64,000 nt of DNA from NCBI GenBank assembly GCA_032433765.1, contig JAVIAB010000124.1:76688119-76752118 (forward strand), read 5' to 3'. Source of the stretch: Megaustenia siamemsis (Eukaryota; Mollusca; Gastropoda; Stylommatophora; Ariophantidae). The notes beneath the pieces are model-generated. The model did no database searches and was not told the origin of the DNA. It saw only the letters and a program-made list of their open reading frames with translations. The first letter of the stretch is position 1; every line of letters starts with the position of its first letter. Positions 37,101 to 46,100 of the stretch are shown piece by piece. A program made the translations under genes and the position numbers.

Positions 37101-40100
37101 TTAGTGGGATGGTACCAGGCCCTGGCCTTGTTCAGGGATGGGATGTTTTCAACTGCAAATTTGCCACCAGCTGGACTGTGGTTGGATTGAGAATTTCAAC
37201 AAAAATGGAGGCTTGACTTAATTTGTTTGGACAGCGATTATTGTTATAGCATGTTCATTAATCTTAAGTCCACGGATTTGGCGTGGGTGCATGGAGATAT
37301 GCTGCCCGTGGCGGCTGTTACAGTGATCCAGATGTGTCCATTATGAATTGTTTGCCATTTCTACAGAGTGTAGCATGATCAATGTCACACAGCTTTGTGT
37401 GCACCAAGGCACGTCACTTTCACAGAACACAACATATTCAATGGAACAGTATGAATGATCAGGATGGACATTTTGTTGGTTGCTGAAACGGGGCTGGGTG
37501 GATATGGAAGTGCTCCTCCTGCAGTGAAGCCATTCTGTTGTAAAGTCAAAGCAGGCAATAATTTTGTTTACTTCTGCTTTATTAAAATATAACTGAATGA
37601 GAAGAACTTGCTGAAGAAAGGTCCCAATGGAGGCAGACAATAAAAACTAGTATGAAAGTAGATAAACTCAACATGAGAAGAAAAACTGTCAACTCTAGAT
37701 GTACACAGAGGAAGAAAAAGCAACCTCTGACAAGATACACTGTCTATCAAAAGTAACATGATCCTCCTACTACTACTTGTAACATGCGTATTGACTAACA
37801 CAAAGATTTTAGAACTACTCTGAACAGGGAGGAGCTGATGTAAACTACATTACTATGGGCACAAAGTGGGGTTTGATCCTCATCGATGGTTCACCCAGCC
37901 TTAACTGGGTGCAGGGTTTTTTCTGGCAAAATATGGTGGCTTGGTGTTATATCCAAAACGTAACAGTGGTCAGTGACAAATATGGGCCCTATAGGCCTCT
38001 AGGTGTGATGGGCAACTTTTTATTTGTACTCTGAAGAGGTGCACATAAAAAAACAAGAGTAGATAGAAAACAATAGCCAGTAAGAAATATACTGGTCCAG
38101 CTATGTACCTCAGATGACATATTATTTTCTCTGATGTGTTATCCATCAAAGTAATTTATTAAAGCGTTTGCTTCCTTGCTGAAGTCCAGCCAACACCAAC
38201 ATTTGGTTCATTGTGTTTATTTTCTAATGAACCATGACAATACCATTATTGGCTGCTGAAGTCCAGCCAACACCAACATTTGGTTCATTGTGTTTATTTT
38301 CTAATGAACCATGACAATACCATTATTGGCTGCTGAAGTCCAGCCAACACCAACATTTGGTTTATTGTGTTTATTTTCTAATGAACCATGACAATACCAT
38401 TATTGGCTGCTGAAATCAAGCATCATCAACTTCTTGTTGAACATTTCCAAAACCAGAGTAAAGTCAAAACAGCAAACACTAATGACCATTCAAATATAAG
38501 CAACTGGAATCAACTGTTGATTTTAATCAACATTTTTGTGTGGACTCTTCATCACATCTGCTAAGCAAGACTAAGCACTTTTAGACTGCTATGTGTGCAG
38601 CAATTTTAATGTTGGTAACTGTTCATGTTCAGCATTCCAATGTTAAAGATGGACTATTAACTCGCCACAAGCACCTCTATTTGACTATTAGCCCTCATAC
38701 ACTATATTTTATCCCTCTATCCATTTCCCATTTTAGCTGAAGACGGCACATAGGGCAGAAATTATAGCTCTATGTCCAACAATTTTTTTTATCAAGTGCC
38801 AGACCTTGCATAGGACCTGCATTGTATCTCTCCACACGTTCCTGTTGTGGGTGAGCCTCTCAATTTCAGCAAGACAGCTGATGCCTGCTAATGTTGTCTC
38901 TCAATGTTCTTTCTAGTGTTGCCCTAGGCCGGCCTATATATTTCTCTATAAAATATTTAACTTTCCCCACTCTTCACTTCCACATACAAGCATAACTCCA
39001 ACATACTCTTATTGACTGTCACCAAATGTTTGTTACTTTAAAAACACTGTTCTTCACTCTGCATGCAACATTTATGTGAGCATCTCAACAAAAGTGCTTC
39101 TAAATGTTCACAATGTGTGCATTCTCATGCTTTGTGTGCACAAAAAATGCAGCTGAATCAGACAACAGCAAAGGAAAAAAAAAGGTAAAGCTGATAAACT
39201 AAAAATAGATCACATAATATAAACAATAAAAAAAAAAAAGAAGATACAAAACAAACAAAATGAGTGCAACCACAAACAAGACATTAGTAAACATTGACAC
39301 ATCTTAGCTTAAAGACAAGGCGTTACCAACATGCTCATTATCAATGGGAAAATAAAAGGGAGGAAAATGTAAAAAAAAAGTATGAGGAAATGATTATGTT
39401 CAGCTGAATTATTCTTTACTAGGGGAAACTACTGTGGCAATAGATATTTCTATGGAATGCTCATTGGTAAACCTTGGACACACACACAATGTATACATTC
39501 TATCATTTTGACTAAAAAATATTCAATAAATAAAAAATCAATAATTTATTCCCTCACTGGCATTATTACTTACTTATACCTTTCCATTGCAATCACTCCT
39601 TCATAATCTCACTAGCACATAAGGGTTTTACAGTTATTTATACTATTTCAACTGGCTGACTCATCAATGTGCTGCCAAAGCTGCTTAATGTAGAAAGTTT
39701 ACATTTGGAGTGTGTTCTTTATATAAAATAAGGCACCCAATAAGACTTACATTAGTAAGTACAGGGAAGAACTACTTATAATTGATTGAGGCAACAACCA
39801 CTGGTTTGTTCTATGGTGGACTCTTCAGTTACCCAGTTGTAAAATATAGGTATGTGATTTGTAAACACAGCAGGCAGAAACAAAACAATTCCAGCCCAAA
39901 AGCTGTGGTTTTCATGATGAAGCTAAAACACACTGTACTCTTAGAGTATGATATGATACAACTGTCTTATATAAATTTAATGAATGTTGTTTTCTTGCAT
40001 ATATTTTTAATGACTTTTCTGACATCTATAAACTAACTAACTATCCAAGAAGTACTTATTGTTCATGAACTACCAACTATCCATAAGATACCAATCATCA

Positions 40101-43100
40101 ATAAACTACCAGCCATCTCTATACTAGCAATCAAGTATAAAAATATATTACTTGCAAAATTAAAAGTTCTTTGTAAGCTACTGTATTAAAATGGTGACTT
40201 AAAGCAGATTTGTTTCAGCACAGATTCAATGTATTAACCAAACCTGATATGAACTTTGAGTGTGAGATTGTTTGTGGCCTTCAGAGTAACCATTGGTCTG
40301 CAGCCCTGTAGATAATCCTTCCAAGTTGAGCGTTCGCCTACGCAATGACAAATATGCCCTGGAAGGAGGGGTCATTTCTGGGGATACTGGCTTGTTTCGG
40401 TGAGGTGGTGGGGTAAAAGCTGAGGGATTTGTCAGAAGTGATACCAAACTCCTAGTAACATCCTAAAGTGTGTTTTGTTATAGCAAACACACACAAAATG
40501 CAGAAGCAAAGTTTGAATAAGAAAATTGGTAAAACAAGTGTTCATGCATGGAGTATAACAAATGAAGGAAAAAAAGGGTTTATAAAAATGAGAAATGTGC
40601 AAAGCAAGCCACAATTAGATCACATTTAAGCTAAGAATTAAAACAAATTAACAATGTGCAAAAAAATCACATGAAGCATAACTTCACAAAGGACAACAAA
40701 TAATTATAAAATAATTAGTTACTAGAAATTCTACTATTAGAATGGAACTTGTAAATTGACATAAGATGCCTTCAGTATGTTTATTTTTTTCTAACTTATT
40801 CAAAGTTTAATTAATTGCAACTTCTATTGATGAAAGTACACAACTGTCATTACAAATTAGACCTGGGTGAAAATTATCAGTCACAATCAGAAAAATGTTC
40901 TGGTCTAATTGAAGATAAGTAACCTGTAGTAACCTGAGAGTTTGCTTCTCCTAGAAGTTATTCACAGACAATTACAATTATATATCTAGCAAGCATGTTT
41001 GAGCATCCAACAGAGCTTTCACATTTTTATTTTTGCTAACAACTCAATGTTAACTTATAAGTTGAATCTCTTTACAATAAAACTGTCAGAAGTAAGCATA
41101 TACGAGTCAAACATAACAGATGAACATGTTGATTCCACACTTAATATTCTGTAAAATTATTATATTTGGTTATGGAAGCCCTGGTATCACCGTAAATGAA
41201 TTAAAATCCATAATTGCTCAACCGCCCGTGCCAGTGGAATCATCCAAATTAATATCTCATCTCCCAAACATTAATATATATCCTAATCCAGTGACATACT
41301 TGGAACTTGGAGAGATAAACGTTTTGCTCCTTACTGCTGTAGGACATACTTACTTAATTCATTTTGTATGTCAGCCGTAGGTTATGTGTCTTCTACAGTC
41401 ATATACTAAATGCTGACAGTATTGATCAACACACACACATTGTACACACACATTGTACACACACATGAATGCATGAACATACACATAGACAATCAAAAAG
41501 AGAACTACATCTTTTTATCCATAGCAGTACCAACATGAAAGACTAACTCTGGCAACTGATCTCTTCTCATTTTTGAGGGTTTCTATTCATTCTGTTTGTT
41601 CCCATTTAAAGACTTTTTGGTAGAAATGTTGGCTCATTCTTTAGCTTTGTCTTGTTCACAAAGCTGACATGTCCCAGTTTTTGTTGTATTCACTCCAGCT
41701 TTGTTGTTGTGCTACATGTTTTTTCCATGTTCCTTCCCATGTTTTAGTTCAACTTTGAAGGAATTATTTCAAGCTGCTTATATAGCTATACCTGAACACC
41801 AGACAGACAGACAGCGTAATGATGCAGTAAGAATATATTTACTCTATTTAAACTAGATTCTCCACTTTTTGTAAAAGCATACAACACTAGACCAAAACAA
41901 ATCTTACAAATGGTTAAAATAAACCTAACAAAGGCAGCTTCCACATTGGTAAACTTAAAGATAGAGCATGGGGCCAACACCAAATTAACACTCAGAAATA
42001 AGATTCAAATTTACCAAAGTTGCATACTTAGAGATATATATATAACTGTCATGCAAAATTGTAGTTAAAATTGCTTTTTTATTAGTTATGTGTATCCATG
42101 TTGCGTGGTTAGTTAGTTTCTATATTTACCTCAAACTGAAGTTTTTTTATAATTTAATTGCCTAGCACACATTTTTGTCAAATATTACGTGTACATTTAT
42201 TTTAATTATAACAAGATTTGAAAAGCCACACAAATGATCTGTTTTCCCTGACAAACTCACTTGTATGGCTCACAAGCCCATTCCAAGAAAAACCTTTACA
42301 AGATATGTTTTATGTCTATAAGTCTCATTATGAGACTATCTAGATTATTTCAATATCAAATAACCAACATATGCAACAGAGATGGAAAGAATATTTTGAA
42401 GACCTGTTAAACATAACAACTACCAATAAGACAACAAAAACCACGCTAGAACTCACAAATACTGAACCCAACATCATGAAAAAGGAAATAGAAGAAGTAG
42501 TCAAATATGCACCAAGAAATAAAGTACCACTGATAGATAACATACCAACAGAAATAATAGCAGGAGCAGGAGAAACAGGAGTGACATGGCTACACAGAAT
42601 GCAGCATGGCACAAACAACAAGCCCCAGAAGACTGGCAACAGGCAATCATCATACCAGTATGGAAAAAGAAAGGTAGCAAAAGAGACTGCAATCAATATA
42701 GAGGTATATCTCTTCTCAGCCATGTAGGAAAGCTATACGCCAAAATCTTTGAAAAAAGGCTGAGACCAATAATAGAACTACAGTTAGGCGATTCTCAAAT
42801 GGGGTTCTGAAAAAACAGAGGATGTACTGATGCACTATTCACATTAAAACAGCTTGCAGAAAAAAACGACAGAACACAATCAAAATTTATACATAGCCTT
42901 CACTGACCAGGAAAAATAATTCAACAGAATAAACAGAGAACAACTGTGGGAGATGCTAACAACATACGGAGTAAGCCAACATCTAACCAACCTGATTAAA
43001 AGTCTCTACATCAACAGTAGCTGCAGGGTCAGAACAGCAGCAGGCTAAACAAACCACTTTGAAGTTAGATCAGGTGTAAGACAGGGGTGCGTACTATCCC

Positions 43101-46100
43101 CCCTACTGTTTATTACATACATGGACTATATATGCAAGTTAGTCAACCCATCAGAGATAGAGGAGATCAATGAGCTTTTATTTGCAGACGATCAGGCACT
43201 AATACATGAAACAATAGAAGACCTACAAGAACACTTAAACAAACTCAACATCTCAGGCACAAAATGCAACATGAAAATCAACATCAACAAAACATAAGTC
43301 ATGAATGTCGCAAAAAAATAAACAGAACATTAACATAACTATAGAAGGCGGGCAACTAAAACAAGTAGAGGAATTCAAATACCTAGGAAGTCTAATGACA
43401 AACGATAACTCTCAAACAGCAGAGATAGAATCAAGATGCAACAAAGCTTGTCAAATCATTGGACAGTTATCACCACTATTGTCCAACAAGGAAATAACTC
43501 TGGAGGCAAAATGAGCACTATATAATACAATCTTCATCCCATCGTTGTGCTACCAATGCCAGTCCTGGACCCTAGATGCAAGAACAATAAGAAAAATAAC
43601 CTCTACAGAGATGAAATGTGTTAGGCGAATGACAGGAAACAGTCTGAGAGATAAGATCAGAAATGAAGAACTGAGAGAAAAGCTAGGAATAGCCCCCGCC
43701 ATAGAATATATGTTTGACAAAGTGAAGTATGTGGAAATAATCAATATGCTGGAGAAATTCAACATTGATGGCAAGGATCTGCAAATCATTAAAAATATGT
43801 ACTTGCAACAAACAGCAGCTATACGAATTAGCAACCAAACAGGACAAATCCAATATATAAAATAAGTCAGACAAGGCTGTGTTCTGTCGCCGGATTTGTT
43901 TTCACTTTACAGCGAAAATTTATGAGATCAATAGTAGACAAAAAAGGAATTGAAGTCAACGGTCACAACATAAATAATTTGCGATATGCAGATGACACAG
44001 TCTTAATAGCAGAGACAGAATGAACTACAAAAAATGATAGACATAATAGTAAAAGAAAGCAACAAAAAAGGTTCCAGTCTGAATAGTAAGAAAACAGAAG
44101 TAATGGTGATATCAAAGAAACAATCATCACCATCATCTATCTATCTATCTATTGACCTTTCGAGCCGTAGCCGACCCATAGGGCGTAGACCAAGATACTC
44201 CTTCTCTTATCTGAATTTTTTGTTTTAGCAGTTTTCAATTCATTTAAAGATATTTTATCAAATCTCACCATTTGTCTCTGTTCTGTGCAAGCAGCTCTAT
44301 CTCATTGAGGGAGCCGATTCCTGCTGCTTTTGCCACTCTCAGCAATGTTCGTCTCAGTGTCTCTCTGGGTCTTCCTCTTTTTCTCTTACCTGTTGTTTCC
44401 CACATGAGGGCTTGCTTCGCTATTTGGTTATTATCTCTTCTCATCACATGTCCAACATATGACCATCGTCTTTTCTTTATTACTGAAGATATTAGTGGTT
44501 GATTGGCGATTTCTCTTATTTCCTCGTTTGTTTTGAATTTTTTCCATGCTATACCAAGTGTTTTCCTTAGACATTTATGTTTGAATGCGTTCAACTTTGT
44601 TTCTAAATCTCTTGTTGTTTTCCAGCTTTCACACGCATACGTAAGGGTTGTGGTTTCTGTTTGTATCCAAGATGGAGGAATTATTTTTCTCCGGCTTGGT
44701 ATAGAACCGTTGATCACAGGTTTAACAAGCCGCTATTGTAAAAACGATTTTGTTAATGAAACGTAGACCTGACACAGAATGTGTAAATTAGCATCACCAT
44801 CATGCAGCATAAAAATAAACAGGACAAATCAGAAACTAGTGCAACATGTCAAATACTTGGGAACAATAATAACATCAGATGGAAGATGCACCACAGAAAT
44901 AAAAAGCAGCATAGCTCAGGCCAAAATAGCATTTCAGAAAATGAAAAATATCTTATGCAACAAATCTATGTCAATAGAAGTGAGAAAGAGAGTTCATAGG
45001 TGCTATATAGAACCAATTCTGACTTACGGTAGCGAATCATGGACAGTAGACAAACAAATGAAAAGACAATTAGAAGCCACAGAGATGGAATTTCTCAAAA
45101 GAATGTTGAAAGTTCCCTGGACAGCTAAAAAGACCAATGAAGAAATTCTCAAAGAGGCCAACACAAAAAGCAAACTCCTAAAAAACATCAGAAAGAAACA
45201 ATCAACATTGTTCACATCATGTGAAGAGGAAAGTTGGAATACTTGGTTACAACTGGCAAAATAAAAGAAAAGAGAGATTGCGGACGACAAAGAGAGAAAA
45301 TACTGGATAGCTTGGGGTCATGGCATGGAAAACTGTCAACAACAGAACTGATATGATGCACTGTGGGTAGAAGATTGTGGAGGGACATGATCACCTATGC
45401 CAACCGGTATGGCACATGATGATGATGATGATGATAGAATATATAAAGAAAACAGATAAAATGGTTTGGCCATATGACAAGGCAGAAAGATCAAAACACA
45501 ACACAACGAGCCTTAAGCAAACATTGTGAGAATACCATTGGTCGACCACGAAAAAGATGGATGGATGGAATATTAGAAGCACTAGGAAACATAACAGCAG
45601 TAGAGGTGAACAGAAGAGCAAAAGACCGCAAATTATATCTCCCCTCAACGCTGAAAGGCAAATGGGGAAGGGAAGAAGAAGAAGAAGTCTCATTTAAAAA
45701 GCCCCATCTTCAGCAGTTGCACACAAGTTTACTAACAGACATAACCTTTATTTCAACCAAAAGACCTTACTTAAGAAGCACAACAAAATAAATTATAAAA
45801 TGAATATGAAAGCAGGTTAAAAACACAACTATTAAAATATGGGTAGTATACACCCACAAAAACGATCAAATATATAAAAAAAAGATAAAAACAGCTGACT
45901 AACATAAAAACATAAATTGTTAACAAAATAAAATCTAAATATAGAAAATTCTAAATCTAAAATATGTAAGTAAGTAAAGAATCCCTGCACACCTTGGATA
46001 GGTGTATGGGGTGTATGGGGTGTATGGGGAATATGGTGTTAGTGACTGACCATATTTTTCCATGACCAATTAATAACATATTTTTGGGTGATGTGTCATA

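Larger units (their letters stand above)
42364..45690 (+). mobile_element. LINE family C, interrupted by LINE B and LINE A
   Basis: Plus-strand RT LINE: QQRWKEYFEDLLN (42371), EEVVKYAPRNKVPLIDNIPT, WQQAIIIPVWKKKGSKRDCN, YRGISLLSHVGKLYAKIFEK, SGVRQGCVLSPLLFITYMD (43070), ELLFADDQALIHE (43170), EEFKYLGSLMTND, ALYNTIFIPSLCYQCQSW, NSLRDKIRNEELREKLGIAP. After the nested insert (43712-45433) it resumes with IKWFGHMTRQKDQ, GRPRKRWMDGILEALGN and a (GAA)n tail. Several frameshifts. The first part is 42364-43711 and the last 45445-45690. Confidence 0.88.
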
